DNA of 64,000 nucleotides from Callaeas wilsoni (Eukaryota; Chordata; Aves; Passeriformes; Callaeidae), in the NCBI GenBank assembly GCA_013398955.1, contig VWPU01009715.1, positions 1 through 64,000 of the forward strand. Direction: 5' to 3'. The first letter of the stretch is position 1. Each line of letters begins with the position of its first letter. The notes under the pieces were generated by a model. That model was not told the DNA's origin. It was given only the letters and a program-made list of their open reading frames with translations, and ran no database searches. The translations under genes were made by a program, and so were the position numbers. This document shows, one piece after another, positions 41,301 to 53,300 of this stretch.

Positions 41301-44300
41301 AGCCCAAAAATTGTGGACAGTGCAGGGCCTGTTGAGCTCTCCTGTGTGGCATCAGGCTGCATGCCAGGATCTCCCCTTGAGCAGGGATGCCTCTCATGAT
41401 TACTCCTCAAGGCTGAGCGAATCCTTACTCAGTATCACATCAGATACTCAGTAAGTGAACTGGGAATAAGCATGCTGAAATGTTGAAATATTAGCGAAGT
41501 GATAAAAAGATTGACTGCACATGTATAAATAATCCTTTAGAGATAAACTACTGATCACGCCTGGGACTAAGTCTGGATCCAGCTGCAGCCACACTCCTCT
41601 CTGAACTCGAAGGAAGGGTCTCCCTGGCAGCTCTGCCTGACCCTGTTCTCTATGCACTAACTACTGAAGTCTACCTTGCCATCAAACCTTGTTAAACTGC
41701 TCTCACATGTACCATGGAGTTTTGTTAACTCACTGTCTTGTAGTAAATACCTCAGTGCTTTTCTCTTGTGAGTGAGGCACATCACTCTTTTGTTCAGAAT
41801 AAACTAATCTTTGAATAGCAGAACCAGGAAACAAGAACAAGTAGCAAACTCAGCATCTTCTTTTATGCTCTCTCACCTTCCCATCATTTCCAGATTTTTC
41901 CAATGTAACAATCTTGCCAACCAATTTGGGTAGCTGTAATTTTTCTGAAAGTTGGCAGGTTTGCTGTCCCCTTCAGTGCCTTCTTTGAAGCTCTGCCTCA
42001 TATATTTGAAGTCCAATCAAAATATCTCAGTAACCAGTATTTAAGAACTTAAATTCAATTTTCTTAAGTTCTAGTTTTCTACTTTTCTGTTTTGTTTTAA
42101 AGAATTTAAGGTTTTAAGCTCTTACACAGAGCCCAAAGGGCTTAAATTTTTCCTAAGAACTCAGAAGTTCTCATACATTTTTGGGGAGTTAAAACATAAA
42201 TCAGGCTAAAACATAAACCAAACCAATCACCACCCGAAAGTACCATCTCTCTGCTAAAAGCAGATATTATTTATTGCCAACCATGAAATCACTTTCCATC
42301 ATCAGCTAACTACGTGGAATGGACAGTCTGAGAAAGAAGGCAGAACAATAAAGGACCTTAATGGTAAGTAAACCCAATGAGCATAATGAACACAATGGCC
42401 CACGACCAGCTGGCATTATTAACTATCTCAATGCTATCTTTATTTTCATCTCCACAGATGTCTTCTGAACAGATAATAAACCTCACCTCATCTCTTCTCC
42501 ATGCTTCTTTGCCTCTGATTTCAATCTTCTCTCATCCCATACCATTTCCTGTCAGCACATCTCCTTCTCACTAGTTCCACCATCTCATCTGTTTTTAAGC
42601 CTTGTCTTAACACTGTCTGCCATTCTAAACTGCGTTATAAATGCCTTCATTTTCCACTCCTCCATTTTTCTCTTGGGGCACAAACCTGACCATGCTGAAC
42701 AATCTGCTGATTTCAGAATTAGATATCTATCCAGTCAGTCATCATTTGGCAATGCAAACTGCTTGAACACCCTTGACACAAACCACGCTCACAGACATTA
42801 GTTTGTTGTAATAAACTATGTGTAGTTTCGGCAATTACAACATGTAAACATTTTTCTTACTCCTGTGTGAATTATTGTAGTGGAAACAGTATTTATGATT
42901 TACAGTGTTTATTATCATTTCATATTCAGGCTGTAACTCGTCACATAAGAAGTTGTGTTTATTTAGTACCAAGAAATGGGAATCCAATAATGGTAACTCT
43001 GTTTTATACTTTGCAACTAACTATATTTTAAAAAAACCCAGCAAAACAAAACAAAAAAACCACAACCGACAAATAAAAAAGACTCCTATAATACTCACTG
43101 CTTTCAGTACACACAGACTCAGGATAACTGTAGAACTTTCCTCTAATTAATATCTGCCTGAAGATCCTCTCTGCTTTTCTAAGGTGCTGGTAGATCCTGA
43201 GGTGAATTGACCTGTTTTTCGCATCTCAAGATTCCCATTATCAGCTGATGATGGCTCAGCACACACACTCACTAGCACAATTATAAGAGAAAGTTTGTGC
43301 ATAAAGCCACATTCTGCAGCTGAGAGCTGCTAACCCTTCCTTCCCACATCAGCCCACAGGCGACCCGAGCTTCACCACGTCATGCTCATTTGCAATAATG
43401 GCATGTTGGATTGCGATTCATAGGACTGCTTAAACTGGCTAAGGTGGCAAAAGTTTCTTTCATTTGTAGGTCTTAAACGCCTACAGTGCTGATTTAAAAA
43501 TTACATTCTAGCACTGGATAAAACCACTATCCATGCTCATCAAAACATAATTCTTCAGCACTTCTGATAAAATTACAGAATAAAGATTTGAGGACATGGA
43601 GCAAAGTGACATGGGGTGATATGGCTGCCTCTGTTCATGGAATACTGGCAGACTGAACCAATGAACCATTTATTTAAAGCTGTTGGCCACTTTTTGTAAC
43701 TATTCTAAAAAAAACAAACTGAAAGCCACCTTTATTTTATCCATGCTTTTTTCTACTGGAATGTGTTTCTAGCCTCTTACATTTAATTAAACTTCTGTTT
43801 CAGGGGACGGTTTCTTAATGAATGCTACTAATTGAATACAATTACATTTCATATTCCAATAGTTAATTGGCACAAGTATTGTTTGACTAGCTCACTACAT
43901 GAGGGCTGACTCTAAAGCCTCATGTGTCACACCAAATCCACTCAAAACTTATCTGGTAAAACTTTTTTACCTGTTATTTCAGGAAATAATTGAAAGCTAA
44001 GACAGTTCACTGTTGCTTTAATTGATATTTGGACCCAGTAAAAGGGAAGCTGGTATAAAACAGAGACACTCTATTTGCACACTGAAGCTTCGCAACGGCA
44101 GTCGTGTTACAGGACACCGCACAAAATCAGTGTTCAGCACACAAGGTGAAACACTCCCACTTCAAATTTGAGACTTGCAATGTTAAAAAAGAAGGGGAGG
44201 AGGGACTGAAAAAATTAATTTATACTGAATCTGAATTTGGCTAACTGCACAAAAGCAAGAAACAGAATACTAGAAGGGAAACAAAGAACTTCAATCAACA

Positions 44301-47300
44301 GCCAGATAAACGATTGCTTAAGGGAAGTTTTGCAGTTAAAAGGCTGATGTTTGGTTCCCAATCAACAACTAATTTTTCTTTCTCCTGAACAGCTAGTTAA
44401 AAGACTAATCAGTACAAGACAATAAACAGACATATTTTTGTTTACGTAAACTTGCACAGCTGCCCCTTAATTTTTTATGGAAAAGGCAACATTTTCATGT
44501 AAAAATATACACAATTTTCTTAAGTCTTACCGTGATGGGAATATTATAGAAAAGCATGAATTTAAGACATTTAATCAAGTTAATTTGCATTTTAATATCA
44601 ATTAATCTAGTTTTGATAAGAGTACTAGTAGAATGAAAAGTTAGAAACTCAGACAAGCTAGAAAGGTACTTTATGTGAATTTGGTTTTGTTCTTTTTAGC
44701 GAATGTTAGCCTTCTCCTAAATACAAATGGCTAAATGGCTCTTTTCCATGAACTTATAAAGGTGGAATGACTTATCTTAAAGTTGCTGTTCTGAAAATGT
44801 GCACACATCACATGTTGCTAAGGAGTGAACAAAATAAAGTACAGGCCAAAAACAATCAAAATTAGAAACCGATTGTCTGAAACAGGTGTTCATCTTTTTA
44901 CAGAATTATTCTAATATGCTGAGGAAATAAAATTTTTAAGATATTACAATATAGACTATTGCAATGTATAAATATTGTACAATATACACAATTTAAGATT
45001 AAAGAATTGCAAGGTTAAGAAATGAGACAACTTGAATACCAAGCTAAAGAATAAACTACTCCTCTTATTCTAGAATTCCAATATAGATCAACAAATAGCA
45101 AAACATGCTTTTCCAAGGATGCTTCATTCCTCCTCCTTATACTGCAAAAGCACATGGCAAAATATTCTATTTTTTAGCCCCCACAAGTAAATGCAAACAG
45201 TGCCAGCATCCAACAGCCAATGGACACAGCTAGAGCTTGCAGGAAGGGTGAAGGTAAGAAATTCTCCTCACTACCAACTGCTGCTCCTTTTGCCAATTCT
45301 CAGGTCCACTGCAAAAGGCTTTATTATCAAGAATACATTCAAAAAGATCAAGGAAAATGCAAAAAAAAAAGAATTTAAAATTTAAGCTAGACATTTTAAA
45401 TAGACTTGGAGTGGAAAAGTGAGAAATTACACTTAATAATCCCTTTCTTTATATCAGAACTGTTTTGAGGTCAGTATGTAGATAAACAAACATGCAACAG
45501 AACCAGGTTTTTAAGACTAAAACATGAAAACACCAATGTTGTATGACAATATGAAACAAGTTGCCAAACTTCATAAAACATTAGCAGGTTTACATGGACT
45601 CCTCAGCTCTGGAAAGAACAGAAAGACAAATATTCACAAAACACACAAAAAAATTATCTTCCCTCTTTGTAATTTTCTTTCTTCTGTGAAAGAGCAGGCA
45701 GAACTTTATGTTTAAATGAACATTTAAAAAAAACAACTGTATAGTTTGCTTTCAGTTGAAAAACAAGGAATACTAGATACAGATTTAAAGCTTAGTTTTG
45801 GTGTTATGTCCTTTTTTACTCCAAAACACCAAATGGTGCTTTGTCATAGTTTTATCATCTTCTGTTCTATTCTTACATGGCTTTCCCCCTTTAACAGTTT
45901 GTTTTGCTACATGACAGCCTTTATTTATCACCTTGTCCCTTCAGCAAATCAGATACTCCATCTTTTCTAGTGCTTTTCTCATATTGGAGTCTCAGCGCTG
46001 CTGCCCAAGACTCTCGTGCTGTTGATGTTTTACATCTTTGAGATACAAGCAAATAACAAAGAAAGACATAACATCAGCTATGACTTAAAAACCAAAGTAG
46101 TAGAGACCTGTCAGTACCCAGTGATGGCTTTCCATGATGGAGTGACTCCATCAGCAGACAAGGGAAGGGCCATGGGATGTCACTTAGCTGCACTTCTCTA
46201 AAGCCTTTGACACAGTCCCCCAGAACATCCTTTAATGTAAATTGGAGAGACATGGATGCATGGAATGTTAGACGGATAAGAAATCAGCTGGACAGTCAGA
46301 TCCAGAGGGAAGTGGTCAATGACTCAAATCCTGATGGACATCAGTGACAAGTGGTATCCCCCAGGGATCCTACTGGGACCACAATTACTTAATATCCTCA
46401 TTAATGATGCAGATGAAGGGATTGAGTGCTCTGTCAGCAGATTTGCTAATGACACCATTCTGGGTGGTGCAGTTGACACACCTGAAGGACAGGACTCCAT
46501 CCAGAGGGACGTGGACAAGCTCAAGAAGTGGTCCATGGGAATCTCATGAGCTGTAACAAGACCAAGGGCTGGTGCTGCACCTGGGTCAGGGCAGCTCCCA
46601 GTGTCAGCACAGGCTGGGGATGAACAGATCCAGAGCAGCCCTGGGGAGGACCTGGGGGTGCTGGTGGGTGAGAGGCTGGACATGACCCAGCCGTGGGCAC
46701 GCACAGCCCAGAAACCTCCCTGTCCTGGGATCATCCAAAGCACCGTGGGCAGCAGGCGAGGGAGGGGATTCTGCCCCTCTGCCCCACTCAGGTGAGACCC
46801 CACCTGCAACGCTGCGCCCAGCTCTGGGCTCCTCAGGAAGGACATGGACCTGTTGGAGCAACTCTCAAAGAGGACACAAAGATGATCAGAGGGCTGGAGC
46901 ACCTCTCCCATGAGGAAAGGCTGGGAGAATTGGGATTGCTCAGCCCAGACAAGAGAAGGCTTTGGGGTGACCTAATTGTGGCCTTCCAGTACCTGAAGGG
47001 AGATTACAAGGAAGATGGAGAGGGACTTTTTAAAAGACAGGAAAGGATGGCTTCACACTGAAGGAGGGTAGGTTTAGATTAGACAGAAAGAAATTCTTTA
47101 CTGTGAGGGTGGTGAGGCCCTCACAGGTTGCCCAGAGAATCTGTGAATGTCCCATCCCTGAGAGTGTCCAAGGCCAGGTTGGATGGGGCTTTGAGCAACC
47201 TGGTCTACTGGGAGGTGTCCCAGCCCATAGCAGAGGTTTGGAACGAGATGATCTTTAAGGTCCCTTCCAACCCAAACCATTCTATGATTCTATGAAATCT

Positions 47301-50300
47301 TTAGTAGAAGAGTGTTTAATCTGTATTTTAAACTCCACTGAATTTTGAGGCTAGACAGAGAAGCCTGAAATACCAGTTACTTCAGATACAAGGGTTATTA
47401 TGGTAAACCCATCTGGATCACAGAGATTACACCTCTAATGTCATACTGTGCAATAAGATGACTGACTGACCAAAACAAAGTTTGTGCCACAACATACACA
47501 TTTGAGAGCTGCTTTATTCAGAAAAGGTAAAGAAAATTTTCTTCTACTTGGTGACTTACAGTAACTAGAAACTAAATACATTTATCAAGTTGATGAATGA
47601 GCCTATCCTGCAGCTATTCCATGTGTATGAGGTTGCTTATTGTTCTAGCTAATGGGTCCATCATTCTGAAAATAATCTACTGTTTCCAACATTTCCCCTA
47701 TGGTTAGGTTGGCGTTCACAAGCATGTAATAGGGAGCAGTCACAGAAGCCTAATGTGATCTTCCAATTTAAAAATACCATCAAAAAGCAGTGATTAGTCA
47801 TTGCCCAGGCAGGATGAGTAAGGAAAGGTCCACAAAGTTCTGTTTTGTAACTGAATTATCTCTTTTGCTGATAACATGACAAGTGATTCAGACGCAAGAC
47901 CCAAATCTATACATATATATAAGGAAAAAATAGTATCTATCCATATATAAATTTTTAATCTAGTTCTCAGTAGAACCCCAGCATCTCCATCTTTCACAGA
48001 ATATACCAAAGGAGTTGATATTAGAATGCTTCCAAATAAAGCAGCAGCAATCTAGTAACAAAATACCTCCATCCCTACTGCTCTTCTGCTGCAAAGGTGG
48101 AATACTTGCCAATCAATAACAGATGTACTGTAGTCTCAATAATGAATACAGCTAATTAGAAGTAATCAACAAAGTGACTGTATAAGAGGCTGTGGTGAAA
48201 ACAGACAAATCCCACTAACTTGTTAACAAAATATTCAAAAACATTCACCCAAGAGTTTTAGAACTCAAGAACGGATGAGATGAATTATTAAGCTCTCTTT
48301 TAAAACTTCCTTGATGCCTGGAGTCAAAAGGTGGCCATCTCTAAAAATAAAAAGGACTCCCTGGGGATTCAGACAGCTTAGCTCTGTAAACCTGATGATC
48401 ATACCAAGCAACTTAAAATGTATCAAAAGCTAAAATAAGTAGACAACAATATGAAGGTCTGTCTGGGAAGAAGTAATGTGACTTCTGCAGAGGGAACCTC
48501 TTGGGAGCTCTGTGAAGGGGTTAAGAAGTTTATGAAGAATGGTGATTCATCTGTCAAGCCTCTGGATTTCCAAACAGGTTCTGTTAAAATACCTCAATAA
48601 AGGCTTTTAAGAAAACTAAGGAGCTTCAGCATATGAGGGAGTGGCCCAAAAAGGATAGGTAATTCTGAATCACAATCTGGCAGAAGCTGTTAAACAATCA
48701 CTTCTCAGAAAGGTGGGATGTCATGGCTGAGGTTCTTCAGCACCCTGGGAGCTTTGTTTTTGTGTATGACCTGCAAAAACAGGGAGAGCAATGAGCTCTG
48801 AAAGTTTACTACCAATGCAAAATTATTCACAGGTAATAACCAGAAGAGACTGAACAACTGCCCAGGATCTTAACGTCTGAAAAACAGGTAATAAAATGGC
48901 AAGACTGAACTGGTGAACACATGGAGAACAATTATAGCATCAGATACAGAATGACAGCCTCTGAGATCACATGCAGCATCTTGGGGCTTTAGCAGACAAC
49001 TTCAAAAAGAACCTCAGCACACCACTTAGCAAAAATTCCAAGTCAAATACTGAGAACCACTGAAAAACAACTGAAAACAATTATGCCACTGTGCACATCC
49101 ACAGTTTGCTCATATCTTGAGTAAGTGCGGTTCTGATTCACTTTTACTGCTATGAGGAAATCGTATAATCGAAAATTGTTTAGGGCAAGAGATAAGGCGT
49201 CATCAAAGGTATGGACAATTTGTGGACAACTTCTGATCAAGTAGCCTCTGACTCTTCTAATCTGAAAAAGTAACCACACTGACAAAATGTGACTTAGGTC
49301 TACAAAATCACAACAGGCAGGAGAGGTCAGACAGGAATCAGGAGCAAACAAAAGCAAACGGGAACACAGACTTACAGAACTCTCTGTAAAAGGACAATTC
49401 TCAGATAAAGTTTTTAAACAATATTAACGGGGCTGGACAAGTCACTACGTTCACAAAACATGGGAAGCTGAAATAGTACCTTACAGATATATAGAATTTT
49501 ATTATATTTTTCAGACCTGTTCTCAAAAACTTCATTTCATGTCCTACCCAAGGCAAAAACTGGTAGACAAATAGTCTGAATTTTGTATCATTTATGAGGA
49601 AACTAATTAAACATGGTGATTACTTTTAAGCAGTATTCCACTTGAAGTGTTGCAGAATCATGGAATGTCAAAGGGATTTGTGGATTACATCTTAAAATGA
49701 AGTCCATTTAGAAACCCTGTTGTAAGGCCTTGAATATGATCATACTTGCAAGTCTAAGACAGGAAATAGTCAGAATAATGAGAAAGGTAAGTCGAGTTTC
49801 GTGCATGCTTAGTTGCATTTAACCTGTAAAAGGAGTTAGGTCCAGGCCAAAGAACTCATGATTCTATTTCCACTACCAGCAAAATATTTCATAATTCAAT
49901 TGATACACTTATTTCTGTAGCTTTTATATTGTGGTTATGCTTCGTAGTTCAAGCTACCTCCACTGTGTTATCCTGAACTCTACAAACATAATGAGAGACC
50001 CTGCATCACACACACAAAGAAAGCCAGCTGTCACAGAAATACAGAAGACAAATGTAAATTATCTCTAATGTCTTCCCTCTGCTTCATGATATTAATACTT
50101 CACGGAAACTGAGGACTCACTACAGAACACGTTATCCTCTAAACAGTAAACCAAAATGAAGTCAGGTTTTCTACTGACGTGTAAGATCCCTAGTGTCTAA
50201 TCAAAGATGAGCTGAAGTGTGGCATTTCCTTTATTACAAGTATTATGATGTTATCTCCCCATTATCAAGTTCCTTATTGTCATTAAATATGCAGAACCTT

Positions 50301-53300
50301 AATCCATGACCTCTGTTCTTCCACCAGCTTTGGCTGAAATGGTCCAATAGGCTTAAAAGCCACTTCTGCACTTTGTTAGACTCCTTCAGCACACATACAT
50401 TCACAGATACACTTGTGCCCACAGGCAACATGGGCACATCAACCTCTTTCTCTCAAATGAAGCCAAGGTAAAGTGTGGTTAGATCACAATTTAATCCCAT
50501 GCACTGACGCAAAAGTTAACTTTTTAGTATTTGCCAGACACACTTTTCCTGTAAAACAGCAGAGTACAATGGAAGTAATGACCCAGGTACCGGTTAGCAG
50601 CAATGCCCTCTTGGATACATTAAGCAGGTAATGTAACATTGATTTCAATGATATAGAGACATTAGACGATTAAAATTCAGATGATCTCCACATCTTTTGC
50701 AAAAAAGCTGACATCCAGTAAAAAGCTATCTGCATGAAAATATATATATGCATAAACTCCTTAATTCTGCAAGTCTTTTGTCCTGAGAATCAACATTAAT
50801 GATACACCAATCACTGCAGAACAAGGATACAGGAATTTATGTACATGCAAATTACTACCAAGACATCAAGTTGCTCTTACCTTGAGCTAGATCTTGACTT
50901 TACATCTTCCTTTGCTGTCCTCTCACTATTAGCATCTTCATTGTAGTCCATTTTTTTATCACACAGTTGTTTTCTCTTCTCCCACTTCTTCTGCTGATTT
51001 GAGAGGCTTTCTGCTTCTCCTTGGGAGTCACTTTCTGCTCCTACCTGTGAACCTGAGGAATGTGCCAGGCACTTAGAGGAGATAGGCAGTTTTTGCTCTT
51101 CACTGCCAAAGTCTCTTTCTGCTAACAAAGCAGAAGTTTCAGGTTTTAGTGTTTCCTGCTCAGGGACTGAATTGTCCAAGTTATCTACAGGGTCCATTTC
51201 CTTAGACTTTACTAATGTGTATGAAGCATTTACAACACCTCCTGCAGAATGTTTAGTCTTTAAACCTTCAACACCGTCCTCCCTGCTGTCTTCACAGCTG
51301 CCACAACACACACAGGAATTAATTAGACAGTTTGTGGCAGCTATACTGAGTTTATGGGATTCATCCTCCTCCTCATTTGTTAATGGATTAGCAGATCCAG
51401 GAACACAACTAATAGCTGCTTCTGGGGTTGTTACTGGGGATTCTGAGCTAGAAGGAGATTTAGGATTGAATATTACAGTAGCAGATATTTTCATTCCCCC
51501 TGTCCTGTGAGCTATCACTTCCGCCGTTTCTGCATCATCAGCATACGCATCCCAGCCATTGAGGTATAACTGTGAATCTGGACCTTCTAGACAGCTGCAT
51601 GAATTTGGAACTGAAAAGCCAGACATCTGTTTTCCATCTTCAACATTGTTATTATTGCTTAAGTCACTTTCAGCATCTTTTAAAAGCAAAGTTTCCTCTG
51701 TCTGATGGCCATTCTCATAAAGCAAAGCATCTCTATATTGCAGGTTCTGTTTTGAATCGTGGCAAGGGTTATTCACCCAAGCAAAAGTATCACTTACTGA
51801 ATCCAACCCAGCCAGAGCTTCTCCTGCTCCATCTAGGTCATCCATAAAAAACACTCTGTCCTCTTCATCAGTTAAGCTGTCAAGATGGTGTCTTGTTGGT
51901 GAAGCTTCTGTGCTAGAACTATTTCTTAGGCTGGGTCTGTGAGCCGGAGACTGACAGATGCTTGGAGGGGAAAGCAGAGAAGACATTTCATCTCCGACTC
52001 TGTGTACCATCCTGTTCAGCTGCTCCAGCTCCTGCTCATCATACTGCATGGAACAAGCCAGCTCAGCCTCTGTGTTCTCAGCTTTTGCTGAAAGTTCCTT
52101 AGGAGGCAAAGTTGCAGTTATGCCTGGTGCAATGACAGAGGGTACTTCAGGATCTGCTCTGACAGGAAAATCTACATCTTGAGAGATGCACAGGTTACGT
52201 TCCAGAGTGTGCAGTTCATCCTCGGTCAGTGTCTGAAGGAGATCCCTGAAAACGAAGAAATAAACACATCGCTTGTCATTTATAATCATGAGGCATTGAT
52301 GTTGCAGATTTCAAAAAAGCTTTTACTGTTAGTGCAGAAACCCAGAACTTGAGGGCACAGAGTACTCCGGACTGTGTAATTCAAGGTGCATTTGGCATTC
52401 ATATCCAGAGCACGTGACTACTGATGCCTGAATTTGAGATTACTCATGCAAATAGAGGGTATAAAATTATATACATGCTTGCAGTGAAGCCTCAAAATAA
52501 ACCAAAACACACACAAAAATATAACTTTTCCCCTCCCCATCACTTATCGTGAAAATGTCACTCACAATTAGATTTATTTTATCATTTTAGTTTTTTAATT
52601 CACAAATTTGACTTTGAATAGCAAACCAATTTTCCATCCTTCAAGTTGATTAAGAAAATTATTCTGCAAAAGAGAACTGCAGAAGTTTCACAGCATTATA
52701 CCGTCAGATAAAAGAATTCAATAAAATAGTAATTTTGCTTATGCAACACTGGTATCTGGAAGCCTGATCACTTGAAACGGGCCTCGGAAGTTGGCTCTCT
52801 CCTGCCTCAAACACTGAACTCAGTGTTCTGGTTTTGACTGGCATGAACTTAATTTTATTCACAGTGGCTACTACGGGGCTGTGTTTTGGGTTTGTGCTGG
52901 AAACAGTGCTGTTCACCCAGGGGTGTTTTTGTTATTACTGAGCAGGACTTACACACAGCCAAGGCCTTTCCTGCTCCTCACCCCACCCCACCAGCGAGGA
53001 GGCTGGGGCTGCACCAGGAGATGGGAGGGGACACAGCCGGTGCAGCTGACCCCAAATGACCCAAGGATGTTCCATACCATATATATGGCATCATGCTCAG
53101 TATATAAAGCTGGGGGAAGAAGGAGGACGAGGGGTTGTTTGGAGTGGTGGCGTTTGTCTTCCCAAGTCACCGTTACGTGTGAGAGAGCCCGGCTGCCCTG
53201 GGGATGGCCGAACACCTGCCCTGGGCAAGTGGTGAATTAATTCCTTGTTCTGCTTTCCTTGTGTGTGGGGCTTTTGCTTTACCCATTAAACTGTCTTTAT

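Larger units (their letters stand above)
39391..50880 (-). other. ZFYVE28: ZFYVE28 intron, 11490 nt, with LTR and CR1 insertions
   Basis: Donor GTAAGA, acceptor TTTTTTCAG, phase 2. It contains a probable LTR (about 41.2-41.8 kb), the best CR1 copy of the window (about 46.12-47.30 kb) and a minus-strand open frame at 49043-49357. The remainder is AT-rich and featureless to inspection. Confidence 0.85.

Noticed and set aside
46324..46911. 195-residue minus-strand open frame
   Set aside because: It is the antisense of the CR1 copy; the sense strand shows clear reverse-transcriptase words and the CR1 tail.
49652..49720. Possible CR1 tail in minus orientation (AGAATCATGGAATGTC)
   Set aside because: Only about 16 bases resemble CR1 and the following sequence does not continue the match.
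51172..52182. Plus-strand open frames across the large ZFYVE28 exon
   Set aside because: Antisense shadows of a confirmed coding exon with matching splice sites and orthology.
52881..53240. 119-residue plus-strand frame
   Set aside because: Lies inside the solo LTR, which in this class does not encode a protein at this place; the frame is incidental.
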